From: Glandiceps talaboti
Taxonomy: Eukaryota; Hemichordata; Enteropneusta; Spengelidae
Assembly: GCF_964340395.1 (NCBI RefSeq)
Contig: NC_135554.1
Coordinates: 22,663,592 to 22,727,591 of the forward strand
DNA: 64,000 bases
Direction: 5' to 3'
The position numbers and the translations under genes were made by a program. Below are positions 41,991 to 57,000 of the stretch, piece by piece. The notes under the pieces were generated by a model. It was not told where the DNA came from. It did no database searches and worked only from the letters and a program-made list of their open reading frames with translations. Within the stretch, counting starts at the first letter, position 1. Each line of letters begins with the position of its first letter.

Positions 41991-44700
41991 TTAAACTTGA
42001 CAAACAGCAACCATATTATATCACTCACAATCTTTACAAGATAATAATATATATAAAATGTGTGTGAATGTGTTATTCCAAAGATCTTTCATTTCTCAGC
42101 CAAGGAAAATATGACTGCCCTAAGGAGGTTTTTTCACTACAAGTTGCTAGACGAGAAGTAGTGACAACCCTTAGGTCACTCGTATTGTCTGGCTGAATGA
42201 AGAAATATATTGGAGAATAACATAATTATACCAGTTCCAGTAATATCAAAGCAAAATCAGGGAAGTAATAGCAATTTTGAACATTTTGACTCGTATTTCT
42301 AACACAGCAGAACCAGTGACGTAGAACAACAAGGGTATGAATTCCATATTTTTGGCTTATCCATGGTACAATATTTATTAAGCATTTAAAAAAAATAATC
42401 TACAACTGCCATCAAATTGAGCATAACATTTAGTTAAGAGCATTGTACTTTAAACTTTATTTGTCAGACTATTGTAAATCTACACAAAAAGAGATTTAAA
42501 CCAATCAGATTCCCAGAAAATAACCTCATTACCCAGTTACATTGCGTGTTCCTACTTCAAAATTCATGACATCATTTCATATCAGATTATTTGACTGGTG
42601 GAAGCATTAAAAAAAATCAAATCAGGTTTTGTAAAGCACCTGAAATGAAGAAACTAGATTCTTGATTTTCATTTCAGGTAAGGTAAAGTAAATGAACAAA
42701 AGGGATACTGCAACCAAGGTGTGTTCTTTGAAATCTGAATCAATGAATGAATGGAATACGGGCGTGCTTCCCTGCCAAGATGGCTTCATCAAGAAAACGT
42801 ACTAAAGAATATGGAGCCAGACATTCTAGCGTAATAGTCAGCTAGAAAGAATTGCATGTCTGGAATTTACAGACAAAAATCGGGCTTCTTCCAAGACCTT
42901 CTATAGGGAAGCCTTGTGAAATACAAGTGTATAAAGAATGAAAGTCAGCCCAGCCCGGTTTCCCTCTTGGGTTTCCATGTACCTGAAATAACCACCAATA
43001 GAAGCATAAAACTCAAGTAGGGAGCAGATCAAGTTTCACTATTTTATACCAGTGGTGATCATTGATTGTACACAATTTCTATGGCACATGTGTAAAGTAA
43101 TATAATAACAGAAAAGGGATACGCAGTCTCTACATATTATGCCTCTAAAAACAAGGAAATGATTTGACATACCCTGCTACAAAACTTCAATTTTGGGCAG
43201 CAAGCTTTTCATTTCTCTGTTTATGACTTACGAATGCATGGATTATATTATAAGAGTACATATCTAAGAATTTGTAAAAATTACCTTACGCCTGACAGTC
43301 ATTTTTAAGTCATTTTACTTTTAAATCGAACAGCATAACTTAGGTCACGTGCCAAAGTTGTGTCATACAGGGAAACTGCCAACATCTCTATGAGATGACC
43401 AATTTGGCAATTAAAATTTTGTCGAGTTGTCTAGTATTCAGATAAAAGAAAACAAGCATAAAGAATGATTTACAGTATGGTAATAAGCCAGGTATGAAGC
43501 CAAATTATGTGATTATAAACCCACAATAGTGTGTTTACTTGGCTGTCATTTAGGCCTTCAGTAATTGTTTCCTCAAACTAATTACACACAAGTGGCAACA
43601 ATGGGAGTTAGTAAGCTAACCATTCACTTATTCTTAGTTCAATGACAAAAAAAAAAAGAAAAAAAAAAAGTTCCTTGTCCTCCAACATAAATGAAAATTT
43701 CAGACGTATTTTACCATGAATTAAATTGACTTTTATTGAGGTCACTGCAATATACACATTCAGTATTCATCTTTATTTTTAGCACAATAATACCTTCTCT
43801 ACTGAAATAGTCTGTGTGATCATATCGGACAATGGAAACAACTCGAACCTAAGACCAGCTTACATGATTTTATCTCACTTATAATACAGAATTCTTTTAA
43901 TGTGTTATTTTTGTTTTTAAACAAGTGGTGCATTCAATATTTCTTTTAATTTTAAATTTCAGACCTCTCTCTTTTGTTTAGTTTCCTTTGTTTCCAGACC
44001 TTTCCTATAGATAGATACATGACATATCCCGGAAAGGGTAAGATTTCAATGGAATAGGATATTCACATTTCACTTCATACTTTTGCAATTGCTCAGCAAG
44101 TTTTCAACAGTTATATGTAAATATACATTTCCCCTTTCCATGGGCGTCCATCTGTGGACCCATTTGTGCCTAATAAGTAATTCATCTAATTTGCAATCTT
44201 AAAGGATAATTTTATCTTCTCTTATTTGACAGCATACAATTGTGATAAATTATCGGCCATCTGGCTCCAGATCAGATCTATAACATATCTTAAACTTGTC
44301 ATTTTCTTTTAATACCTGGTGTACATTTATATTAATTCTTGTTTATTTTCAAATTGATGAATATTCTTAACTAGCTTGTCGTAATTCACCGTAAAACAGT
44401 ATGGCGAGACTCAAATTCTCACATATCATTTACTTAGAATCCATGGAAGAAAACAAACTATATTATATCAATATTGTCATGCTTTTAATTATTTAATTCT
44501 CTCAAAAAAACCGACAACTTTGTGTTCTGATATTTATGCCAAAATGATGCACGCAGTTCAACTTATAATTGAAGAGACCAAAAAATACAGCGTCAATTTG
44601 GCTCAAAAGCCGACGACAGAAGTTTCTGGACGAGCTCAACTCCCTACAGCAAGTGTCATCAATAGGCAGGCTCACCTTTATTTGCCCTTTCAGCCAAATT
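41991..44700. other. Non-coding stretch, no gene seen
   Basis: No recognisable exon. A runs near 43648-43670. Confidence 0.4.
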
Positions 44701-45135
44701 GATGCACAAGTTTCTTATGACCCATCAAAAATCCTTATACTAAGTGATAACAACTTCAAGAAAACACATTTTTATCATATGACCCGCGAGAAAGGGCACT
44801 GCTCAATACATTGAACTTTTAGGACTTCAGTCATCACCACTCCAGTGTGCCCTCTCTCTGACTATTCTGACCCATAAAAATGTCACATCACTTACTATGC
44901 AAGGACTTCAGAAGAAAATTAATTTTTATCATTTTTGGGTGCACTGGTAGGACTTCAGTCATCACTTCATACAAGTGTAACCTCCAAGTAACCCAACTTT
45001 CAATGGCACACAGTAATTTTATATGACCCATCAACATTCAGTAGTTGATGAGTAGTTCTTGCTATGTTGTGACTTCCAAGAAAACCCATGTTTTAAAATC
45101 ATTTTGACCAACAACAGTCTTGTAGTTCACTAATA
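44700..45135. repeat. Three-copy tandem array, about 150-bp unit
   Basis: TGACCCAT(C/A)AA occurs at 44718, 44868 and 45024. CTTC-AAGAAAA-CA-TTTTATCAT and AGGACTTCAGTCATCAC recur in order. Confidence 0.75.
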
Positions 45136-45949
45136 TTAGTGGGCATACTTTTCCCTCACATACTGTAAATTACTATTTTCACTACAGGAATGTAATTAAT
45201 ACTTTTTCATTCTACTTAAATTCTTTAAAAAAAATTCTTTAAAAAAAAGTGTTTCGATATTAAAAAACCTCCACCGTGAGTCTGACTACATAACCCCCAA
45301 CCTTACCCCAGTACAAAAATTTTCATCCGACTAAAAATCAACATCCAACTAGTTAGACATTTTCAAGAATTCACAGTGTACTGGAACAGTACTTTCACCC
45401 CCCCCCCCACCCACCACCACACACACAAAAACATTCATCTGATAATATACATCACCACTGAACAAGTTAGAAATTTCAAGAATGTATTCTCTCAGCATAT
45501 CGGTACAGAAGTTTTATTCTGGGCCAATAAATATGTACCATATTACATTGACTACTTTGGCAGTACTTCTGGTTCAATTACTTTTATTATTTGTCAAGTC
45601 TTGGTCGTATGTGTGTGTATAGGCATTTCTCACATGTGATTATTATTTATTCATATTGCATAGTAGTAGGGGACAGTACTAAAAAGCAGTGGTACAAGAC
45701 ACTTAATTAACATTTCATTTTTATCTATCTATTCCATACATGTCAGGGTGGTCATTGCAAGTAGATGTGTATTTGAAGCAGAGTTTGTTATTGCCTCCAG
45801 GTATGATCAATCTAAGTCTTTCAAGTCTACTCAATTACCTGCATCATATTTGTCTTTTGGCATCAAAATTTCTCATTATTAGAAAGGTTCCTTTCAATCA
45901 CTCATTCATATTTTGACAGTTTCTAAATTCACAATTATTAAATTTCCCT

Positions 45950-46500
45950 CCCTTTGTCTCATAACTTTAAAGTAGTTCACAATTTTACAAATCTCTATCC
46001 TTCATGTTGACATCACCCACATATAATTTATAAACAAAATTTCGCATCAAATACTAAAATTTTGAATGATTAATTTTTACACCTTTGTCTCGCAACGTTA
46101 AAAGAAGTTCACAATTGTGCAAGTCTCTATCCTTCAAGTCGACACTAGTCAAGTGTAAAAACAGAATTTTCACATCTTTGTTTTCACGATATTGAAATAA
46201 TTCATTGGTATATAAATTGACCTCTTGACATAAAACTACTGAAGTATGAACAGAATTCGTTTTAATACTAAAATTCTAAATTAAAAATTGCTAATTATTT
46301 TCCTCCTTTTGTCTGATAACATTGAAATAATTCACAATTCTGTAAGTCTCCACCCCTTCATGGGTTGAAATCACCCAAATATAAACACAATTTCTGATAT
46401 TTGTCTCATAATATTGAAGGTATTTACAACGTTGCAAGTCTTACATTTTTCCTCAGGGTTGAAATCAACCAAGTAAGTATAAAACAGAATTCCACATCAG
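45950..46500. repeat. Four- to five-copy degenerate array
   Basis: TTTGTCTC-TAAC(A/T)TTGAA occurs near 45954, 46084, 46177, 46308 and 46400. AATTCACAATT-T-CAAGTCTC and CCTTCATG-TTGA-ATCACCCA follow. Confidence 0.75.
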
Positions 46501-49500
46501 GACAAGCATACAATTTCACAAGCAATATTGATAAAGGTTCCTTTGAGATTTCCCTGCACAATTTAGATGTATTAAACTTATTCATAAAAGCACTCGGTAA
46601 GCAATACATGCATTCTTTTCACTGTTATTCAATCCTTCGATTACCATGGTAACCGATATGACAAATTGGTATAGTAATTTGTGACAGGGCACGTAAATGG
46701 TTCTCACCATTAATCAAAGTATATGATGAGCTAGCTAGACTTCTTGTATGTAATGGAATTGCAAATATACACACTTGCCCCAAGAAAATTAGGAATTCAT
46801 AGTTATATTTGTGTGGAATGTTTTGAATGTCAAAATTCCCATTTTATGATTACAGCATGTTGCATTATCATTATTAGTAGGAGTAGTAGTTCTGCTGCTA
46901 TTTTCCATTTGCTGTTTTGTGAAATATTTCAGATAATGAAATGTCACAAAGCACTCTACTCCATTCAAATTGTTTGATTAGTATTTTGTCAACGAAATTC
47001 TTCACAAGGCATCATGAGATGTCATTTCATGAAATTTGTGTTTGGATACTTGATTATTCAGAAACCGTAATTTTGGTTGGATATCATTTAAAATACTACA
47101 CATTTCATAAAATACCTAAACATTCCTTAATTCTACACACACTTGCCAAAATTTGTAATTCTCTCTCAAAATATGTTTCTATAGTTACACGTGAATATAT
47201 TATTTAGAACATTTGTATGATTTGATCAATTTGAACATTTCTGAACAAGATGGTAAGCAGGAAAGCCGCATGTCATTTAATTGTTGTTTAAAATGTAAAC
47301 TGGACGTTGTAATAAATGTTCATATGCTGACCTTATGGAGTCATTATGTTCAGTTTTGTCGGATTGAATTTCTTAACAGGACAGAGATGCATGCACATGA
47401 TGCAGTGTGTGAAATCACAGTCTTCTTGTTAGTAGTGTGTGTGTAGGAGTTTAATGTATTCAATCACCCTCCCACCTAAAAAAAAAATCTAGTAAATCTG
47501 TTTAACAACTTGTGCACTTTGCCATTTCTTGATTCTCCAGCCTCTCCTTGTCTCTATTTCTTTTGCCGTGATTCTTTATATTTTTTTCTTTTCAAATGAT
47601 CAAATCAACAGTATACCCACACAATTTTACAATGTCATATTTAGCCAGATCTGCAGGGCAACAAATTAATAACACATTTTTACATGCTAACACCCCCTAC
47701 CCCCACACACAGTAGTATACTGTATGTGATAGTATATCTCATTCAATGTTCTATAAGACTGAAAGTATGGTTTACTTGATCATGTTATCACAGACTTCAT
47801 TCCAAACGGCTGCCACCATCTTTTTCAGAATTGCTTATTATTTTACTACTGAAACAATGCAGTGAAGCTGCTTCAACCTGAAGGGGTAGGGGGATGAAAA
47901 TATCATTGGTATTTCAATGATGTTCTTGGTATGGGGTATCCCTTTCTTTGGCAGATGGCAACAGACAGTCAACATTGCGTACATTCAATCAATACCCAAG
48001 AATGCCTACATTTTTCACATTTTTATTCAATTTGATCAGAGTGTGAGGTTTTTTTGACTGTTACATGGGCCACGATTTGTGACCTTCCTTTGGCCAACTA
48101 AGAAAAACTGGGGCAAAGGTATTAAATTTCAAGTTTGTCAGTAGAATAGTCCATCAAGCAAGGTCAGATACCAAGTCAGCAATTCATCACATTCTGCATT
48201 CCCATTTCAAGACAGAGACTGCTACTACACATTGCCGCCATCTTTCACATGAACACTATATGCAGTGTGTAACATGACAAGATCTGCATATATATGAAAG
48301 TGTGGGTTTGTTACACTGACCCAAATCTACCATCTATAGTTAGGGTTTAATGAACTTGGATAAAAAAAGAAAATGTCACATATATTGTAGAATTGCTGGT
48401 CTACTTTCCAGCAATGTACATGCATCTCTGACAGCAGCTATGAAGGGTAGTCATGACTACGGACGTTGGCAGCCATTTTGTTCAGCATTATATGCGAAAG
48501 TAAGTGGCGAGACATTGTCATTTGACAAATAATGCACAAATATTATTTAATCTTTCCATTTAGTTATAAATATGCAGCTGAATGAAATGATTTACCTGAT
48601 ATCAAGTGTAAATAAAACATGTTTTTTGGTGATAAAATGAAAGTAACTATTTGTCCACTAGGATCAGTAATGAAGGCTGGCAAAATATTGTGAATATATA
48701 ATACAACTCAGTCAGTAGACTTTGGTGAATATAGTTCTCGGAATCCAGTTTTGCATATTTATCAACAGCACAGTAAAATGAAAATTACGTGCTTGTCTGA
48801 GAAAAAATATTTAAGTATATTGAGACAAGTATAAACACAGAGTCACTTATCATATCTCATTATTTCAAGTACTTTTTATGAATTTGTATAAAAGATAAAA
48901 AATGTCCATCTGAATTTACACATCTGGGCAATTAAACGTGATACATACACAGTGTACTAGTTCAGACACAGCTGGCTACTCTAAGCGAATACAAGTCAAT
49001 AGGTTACAGTATTCAACTGTTTATTATGTTTTCAATTGAAGCAGAAATATTTTTCTCCCGTGTTAGCTATTATTGTTCACCAACATGTCGGTAGTGAAAT
49101 CCATATTGACAACACTACCTTTCAGTCCAAAAATAAGAACCGCATTTGTTGACATTTTCAAAAGTTGATAAAAACATCTTTCTAAAATGTTCAGTAAAAA
49201 TGTGATTGCAGATTGGAAATGAATATCAATGATAGTTCTTTGTCGTACGACAAATATGGATCTATCAATAAAATATATTTTGAGTACAAAAAAATCATTG
49301 TATTCAGTGTGGTACCAAAACAGAACTTAAAAAGGTTAAGAACAGCAAGTTTTTTGATATAAACATAGTTGACAACCACCATGGCAAGGTGCAATCTGAA
49401 ATAACCATACAAGAATAAATTGTTTATTCCTTCACCTCTCTCCGACAGAATGACATTATGATTGTTTCCCATTCACTGCACCTGTAACCAACCTTCAGCA

Positions 49501-49580
49501 GTACAAACTTATGCTTTGTGTTCCGATTTAAAATAGGTGGGGTAGGTATATTTTTTATTTTATTTTATCATATTTTTTTT
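46501..49580. other. Non-coding stretch, no gene seen
   Basis: Contains an X-box-like palindrome TTACCATGGTAAC at 46641-46653. No exon recognised. Confidence 0.4.
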
Positions 49581-49917
49581 TCATGTGTGAATGTCTAGTT
49601 CAGGTTTTCCATGGTGTTCCAAATGGCCTGTGTTATTTATTTCTTCCTATCAGATGTACAGCTTTTACAGATTGGAAGAATAGTTTTATATTGTCTTTTT
49701 AAGTTGATGTCTGTTTCCGCATCCACTATTTCTTATTAAAATCTTGTAAAACTGAAGTCTTGCGAGAAATAGTGGATGCAGAAACTAACATCAACTTGAA
49801 AAAAATAATATTACATTGTTCTTCCAATCAGTAATGGCTGTACATCGGATGGGAAGAAACCAATAACATAGAGACCAAACGGAAAACATACTACCTGAAC
49901 TAGACATTCGCACATGA
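49581..49917. mobile_element. Foldback element with 153-bp arms
   Basis: Arms 49581-49733 and 49765-49917 are inverted copies, starting TCATGTGTGAATGTCTAGTT and ending with its near-exact complement, with matching AGATGTACAGC, TCTTCC-ATC and GATGT(C/T)-GTTTC-GCATCCACTATTTCT blocks. The loop is 31 bases. Non-coding; no clear target duplication. Confidence 0.8.
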
Positions 49918-50091
49918 GAGACAAAGAGCCTATTCTAAAATTGAGCTTAATTGTAACCACACAATTTTTTTAGGCCTGATATAGTAAGTTGTTTACTATT
50001 ATAGACTTCATACCACCAGGTGCATTTATTGAGAGAAAGCAGCTTTACTTTGGAGTTAAAGACAAACTGTATACTGAATAATTGTCTCCCA

Positions 50092-50151
50092 GGCTGTGAA
50101 CAGTATTTTGCATTATTTCATGGCTGTGAACAGTATTTTGCATTATTTCAT
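50092..50151. repeat. Perfect 30-bp tandem duplication
   Basis: Two identical copies beginning GGCTGTGAACAGTATTTTGC. Identity suggests a recent event. Confidence 0.95.
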
Positions 50152-52690
50152 GGCACTGCCTGCATCAGTTGATAACTGTGCTGTGCTTAGATATACTGCA
50201 ATTACATTCCACATTATCAGTAAGTTGGCCGGTTGCTAAACAACGGCAAGTTCATCAAGGTCAAACTAGGGAGTCACTTGTCAAGTACTTCATGAATAAA
50301 TGCACTTCACCAAGTAGTGTATTGATTTCAAAGGCATCATCCATGCATGCATGTTTCTCTAAGTATTGCCCAGAGAGAGAGATAAAGAAAACTGAAAATG
50401 GGCTTGAATTAAAAGTCACCAAGTCTTCAGAACTACTAAATGATTTGACCTGAGAAATAAAAGTATGTCTGGATCCAGTCCACCAGAAAGATCTTTCTTT
50501 TTAATACTGTAATTTCTGTTGAGGAACAGCATGTCCATTTTTCTTTGTCATTTGCTCAGAGGTCCACATCTGAAATGTGTATTATCAATAATTTGAACTG
50601 ATAATCCAAGCATTATTTCAAGTCAGTTCACTCTGCCTTATCAACGGTTAAGACTGTCAAAAGTATACCATAGTTAATGCCCTCTCTCTTACATTCACTA
50701 AGTAAAAGTAAGTACACATAATATCAAAAAGTGTTAAATCATCTTTCTTCATTCATTATTTTTCTAATTTCTTGCACAATTTATTACGCTTTCTTAAATC
50801 ATTTTCCCCTCATACTCATTCTTGTCTCAAAGTGAAAGTGATAAATTTCTCTTTTGCTGGCTTTGACGTTGGTAATTTGTCATTTGTGAAAGCATTTGGG
50901 AATATTCATCCCTTATTACAGGCATACATAACTCTTGATAAAAGCACAAGCTGATAAATGGAACATGTTTTCCAAAAAAACACCTGGGTTCCTTTTGTTT
51001 GAAAGGATTCTACGTATTCACCACTGAATGTCAAAATTAAAATATTTACAAATTATTAATTATGCATCACTTACAAGTACAATACAGGTACTTATCTAGG
51101 GATGACTTTTTGTATTCAAAGAAGCACATCTGCCATTCTTTTAAAACATTTATATCACCAGGAAATTGAATTTATGCTTTACACATTTACACAATACTTT
51201 CCTCTTTCGCATATTTTAATAAAAAGGAAAAAGTCGGAAACATTGTCTTCACACAAATTCTAGGGGAATGACATTACAAGTGACTGACCTCAATTCTCCC
51301 TGACATTCAATTTATTTCAATATAGTATTATAGACAATTTTTCAAGCAGTTCTAATAACTAATATTGATGGAATTTTTCAACTTTAAACCTTTAGTAATT
51401 AGGTTCCCGTGTTATAGTCTTGACCTTATGAGATGAAAAAATGCATCATATGGACAAGAAATTACGCTAATACAAGTTGGTGTGCATCCATAAGCACTTA
51501 AATAATGCATTCTTGAAGGTCTACACCTCATTGATGACATGGCAACAAAGCTTATCACCATGACAACAACCAAGGCAGCCATCTTCAGATTAATTAGTAT
51601 TATCTATGTCTGAAGGAAATACTTGGAGCATATCATGCAATAACAAAAATAAATTACATAATAAATTATCTATAGAGCAGTTCTCATTGTCATAAAATTG
51701 ATAAAAACTATCACCAGCTGGAATACAGGTGTCAATCACTAACTAATAATGCTCATATGTTGTCAAATATTTTAATAGGAAGGCATTTGTGATAATTCAC
51801 TAAGACAGGTGCTTCCATCTGTGATTTCATTCTGCTATGCTGGAACTATTTTTCTACTGCATAAATTATACATTGGAAGTCTGATATTTATACTTGTAGT
51901 TCCTTACACAGAAACTCCACGATATTGGAACAGAATAATCAAAATTCAAATATTGGCATAAATTGTAAATAAATCTGCCAAGTTTTCATCATGAAATAAA
52001 ATTGGATTATTTTATTATTGAAATTCTTTCATATGAAACCAATTCTATTAAAACATCAAAGTGGCTGGCCTGTCATAGTTGGAAATATAATTTATTACTT
52101 TGTATTTTCTTTTATGTGTTCTGGATTTACTGGTACTTCTTGTAACATCAAATTGAGTAATATGAAATTTATGCTCATTTTAGTCAGCATTTCTTTAGAT
52201 TGGTTGGTAAAAAATTACCAGTCCTCAAGGTATTTTACTGAAGTTCCCCCCAAAAATTATTGTCAAAAGAAACAAACCAAATAAAAGTTCCCTACAAAAA
52301 TTCTAGTCTGAGATAAAACTACCGGATTAGCGCGCTGTTACACGAGAATTCCAAAACCTTTGGAAACACTGCCAATGGTATCAGATATCGACTAAGTTTG
52401 CATGAAAGTTCTGAAGTCAAAACATAGAGAGATGCTTAGAGTAGCCACATAGACCGTTCAACATAACTAGCCAAATCATTCTATGGAAGGATATATAATA
52501 TAATACCTTGTAGTTAGGAACTTTATTGGAAACTATGAAGTAGAGAAATGCTGGATGTTAGCGATACACCAAAATACAGACACGATCAGCCTGAAGGAAA
52601 GTGTAAGAGAGAATATGTGTGATCCACAATTCCACTTGTGACAGAACATCAAGTAAAATTATCAAATTGACATAATGTACAATGTGCAAA
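50152..52690. other. Non-coding stretch, no gene seen
   Basis: No recognisable exon, RNA gene or clear repeat. Confidence 0.4.
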
Positions 52691-52699
52691 AATAGGTTT

Positions 52700-53060
52700 T
52701 TATGCACGAATCCCAATTCCATATAATCTTATTTGTAACTTGTCAAATGCATACATGAAGTTAAATATAGGATATACTTGTGCAAGAGTTTATGCTTCCA
52801 AAATTGTGAAGAGAAAAGAAGACAGGGATGTACACTTGGGCAAAGGAGACATTCTTCCAAAGACAAGTTTATACACTGGATCCCAAACTTGTGTAGCTTC
52901 CAAAATTATGAAATTGACAAGACAGTCCTAAACCTGTACATCTTGGGATGTACTCAAATAAGACATTCCTGTTCCAAAGACAGGTTTAGACATTGTGTCC
53001 CCATTCCATGTAATCTTAGAAATATTTGTAACCCTCGACAAATGCGTACATGCAGCTGAA
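52700..53060. repeat. Diverged direct repeats
   Basis: CCCATTCCAT(A/G)TAATCTTA-TTGTAAC-AAATGC-TACATG occurs near 52708 and 53000. TTCCAAAGACA(A/G)GTTTA-ACA occurs twice between. Confidence 0.6.
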
Positions 53061-53454
53061 TATTGGAGGTATGGAAAAGACATTATACTAAACTTTTATG
53101 GTATGCACAAGGTTCTCGACCACTGACGGTCACCATAAAATCCTAACATGCAGAAACCGTTGTCCTGATAACATTGCATTCAACAATGAAATTCAAAGAA
53201 TGCTTAGTCAACCGGTATTTACTTTAGCAAATCTCTGTAATTATAATGAAAATGTACAATTTTACAGTGATAGAATCTTGTACTCTACCCTAAACTGCAT
53301 GGTACAGAATTCTCATTCATTTTTTGGAGTTGGTCAGTCTGGCATGGTTATGTTAATCCTCTTTCTATTTTATAAATAAACTGCAACAGGATTAAAATTA
53401 AAATGATTGGGGATGGGAGTGGGTCAGTCATATAATACTCATACAGAGTACATT

Positions 53455-54005
53455 GATACCATATATGTTTTGGTGTCACAAATAACCTTGTTTGAAATAT
53501 ACCAGCTTGCTTATATATTTGTGTTATGTTAAATTTTTTTCAGGGGGTGTGAATGAAGAAGAATGGTGCATGTATTAGAAATACTGTGATATTATAATAC
53601 ATTGTTACCATACATATATTTGTGGTGTCACAATGACTCTCAAATAACCTTACATATACCAACTTGGTTATATTTATGCCATGTTAAAAATAAAATGACA
53701 ATTTTTTTTTTTACAGGGGGTGCGGGTTGTTAAGAATTAAAGGCCCCATAATACTATAATACATTGTTACCATATATATTTTGTGGTGTCGTAATATCTC
53801 ACAAATAACCTTATTTGAAATACACCAGCTTAGTTATATATTTGTGCCATGTTAAATTTTTTTGTTACAGGGGGGTGCGGGTTGTTGAGAAGAGAGGCTC
53901 CATAATACTATAACACATTGTTACCATATCTATTTTGTGGTGTCGCAATAACCATATATATTTTGTGGTGTGGCAATAACTCATAAATAACCTTATTTGA
54001 AAATA
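53455..54005. repeat. Four-copy tandem array, about 155-bp unit
   Basis: ACCATAT begins units at 53458, 53607, 53769 and 53923, plus a truncated one at 53951. They share TTTTGTGGTGTC, AAATAACCTTATTTGAAAT, CCATGTTAAA and CAGGGGGTGCGGGTTGTT. The T-rich tract plus CAGGGGG mimics a 3' splice site in each unit. Confidence 0.88.
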
Positions 54006-57000
54006 AACCAGCTTCATTACATGTTTGTCCAATTATGAAATTATCAACTTGAATTACCAATCCCACCATTACAATAATTTAGCTATTGTTCTGGACACTA
54101 TTACCAATCAACTGTTATTTTGCAACTCTTCCAGGACAGCAAATTTTATAATTTCCCCCACCAATTTTGTCTTTCGATTATATATTATTTTCACACAAAT
54201 TTGACGAAACCTATGATGTAGCAGAATCTGGAGTGTTAAAGTCTAAGAAAATTAGGTCCTGTTAATAAACTGATTTCAAATCTGGAAATAGAAACCCATC
54301 ATTCGCTGTGCACGATCTAATTTACCTCTTGAACCACTCCGTCTCGGATTTGAAAACTGTGTCTTTAATGGGCTCCTATTTACAAAGACTGGATTATGGG
54401 ATTTTATAACAAACATTAGATCAGCTAATAGGTTGTCATGACGATACAATTCAGAATTCATCAGTGAAAACCCATCAAAGGCTTTCATTGAGTCAATCTA
54501 CATACTGTAACTTATCTGTAGCTTGTAATGGTATCTATCCAAACAAGATTACCCTGGAAACCAACAAACACCAACATTTCATGTGGTTTTTTTTAATACA
54601 GAATTAAAAATGTTGCTTATGTTATACCTTTAGGAATTCACGCTTTGTGTTTCTAACTACAGCTTTAAAACATCATTCTGATTTTTTTTGCATGGAAATG
54701 AATGGTGGGTGTTCCTTCGTAGATCACTTTGGAGAAATAAATTACATTAAAACGCTTTAATTGCTGCATTTCCGGATAGGTTTTCACAAATACTGCCTGT
54801 ATGCCATAAAATCTGGTGAAGACAACAACCTTAACCATAATTTTATCACAATCATATAGTCAGCCATTTTGGACACAATAAACTGAGCCATAGCAATAAA
54901 CTTGTCACTAAAAATGTCACTGGGAAGACTTGTACACAAATCATGCCTTTGCTTTGCTTCTGAATTTTGAAGAGAACTACACAAATCATTACATTTGAAT
55001 ATTGATTCGATGAATTATTTACATACAAGGATTTCTGAGATAAAGCTACTGATATTTGGCATACCCAATCATAATAAGGGTGCATAGCAACAAGCCATCT
55101 GTCATGATCACTTTAAAGCTCTGGTCGGAGATCAGACCAAATTAAACAGGCTGGCCTTATCAGGACAGTCCACAATCTCACCTGTCAAGACCTAGTTAAA
55201 CACAGTGCCCATTGAGAAAGCTCTCATCAAAGCAATAATTGTGTCATGATAAGCGTGACCTTAAGCCACTTCACAATTCATGGGCCATACACCATTCTTG
55301 TTTCTTAGCACTTTATACTACACCAAGTATTTGTCAATACTACCATCATACTTTATGGTCATGAAGACCTATTATACAGCTTGTTCCGGTCACAAACTAC
55401 CACACATACACAGCCTGGACTACAGTTTCTCTCAGATTACAACCAGCTTTCTACTCTGTTGTTTTCACCATTAATTGGGGAATAAATCAAGAGCTTACAG
55501 GACTAATTTTCAGCTGGATACGGAGTCCCATTCTCAAGATAAAGCAAGCATTAAGAACAAAGCTGTGGCACGTGCCAACTGCATAACAATATTTACTTTC
55601 CAGTGAGAGGGAAAGAAAAGGACATTATCTCTACTTCAGTGACCACTTTCAATAGGGTGCTATAATCGCACACAAACATTCTGAGAATGCAGTTGTGACC
55701 AACTTCATGCTGTGTGCCGTTGTAAAGCGAACCTTTCAACCAATACCAATGTGCTTAGAATCCACGGAATTTCACACTCCAAAAGTCCAGATTACAACAG
55801 CTATATTGAATGTGGTGAAAATCTAACAACGTTGTTAACGGTTTTATATTATGTGTTTAAAGCCAACACAATCAAGTAGTGAATTATCTACCCTTTGTTT
55901 ACTTATTTTCAGTCAAACCTTACTACTGGTCTTACATATATGCATGTTGCCTAGGGAGCCTCAGAGGCTTGCCTAATTGACAAATGGCACCACAATTGTC
56001 TGCTATGACATGTGAAATTTATCATTAAAAGTGACAGCTCAATTTGAGTGTCCTTAACCAATCAGAAATCTACAGCCTAAATGGGTTAATACTCATTAAG
56101 TAAGCATACCTTTTGTTTTATTCTATATTTAGAAATGTAAACCCTCTTTCCTTTGTCCAATAACATTTTAGTGTAAACAATAAAATGCTCAAATTTTTTT
56201 TCAACAAAGCTTTTTGACAAGGCTATATTTATTTAGTACATGAAACTCTTAAATTTAGGCAATTCTAGTAGTTTGAAGGCAGCGGCAAAAATAACCCTGG
56301 GATATTTGTGATAGTGGCATGAATGACAGACATTTGGAAATCTCTTGGCAGATGTTCACGAATTCTTGCATCCATTGAAAGGAACATATGGAAGCCATGA
56401 ATAGAGACTATTTAAATTCCACTGGACAGTCTTGCTAGTAGAAGTTGACAGGAATTCACGTTCGTTTGTTCGTACATTTTGGATGAAGTGCCGAGAGAGA
56501 TCTAAATATGGCATGTAATTTTTTGTAACAGGTCTAGCAAATGATGAGAAACAAGGGGACAAAACTCAATAACCATACATCAGCTGTGAGTAATGATACC
56601 AAATGGGTGAAACCTGCAGGCTGTGTGAAAATTAATCACCCCACACTCTGCCAATAAAATATCTAGAGTTGTTCAAGCTACGCGATGTACGTAGTGTAGT
56701 GGTAAGCCAGTAGCTGCTACGGTTCAAAGTTTACAACGACTTACTGGTAATAATGTTGACGTTACAGTCAATGATAACAATATTTATGCCTTTCTGGTAT
56801 TACAAGGTACAAGATGTATACCAACATAGACAAATGAACGCTACTGAATTACCACTAGGTCAAGTGACATGAAAAGTATGGCAAATTTTGAGTTCTACAG
56901 ATCATGGCTTCTCAAAAGAATAAAAAATATATCAGATATTGAACATTTTTGGAGACGTTTCCAAATTTTTGTATGCTCATTCTCACCCATTATATTTCTC

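Noticed and set aside
44520-44814. Overlapping plus frames of 60 and 81 codons
   Set aside because: Partly within a tandem array; no domain.
54276-54488. Minus frame ending near a GTAAAT donor-like site, tested as the missing ELAV exon
   Set aside because: No RNP2 or RRM1 residues.
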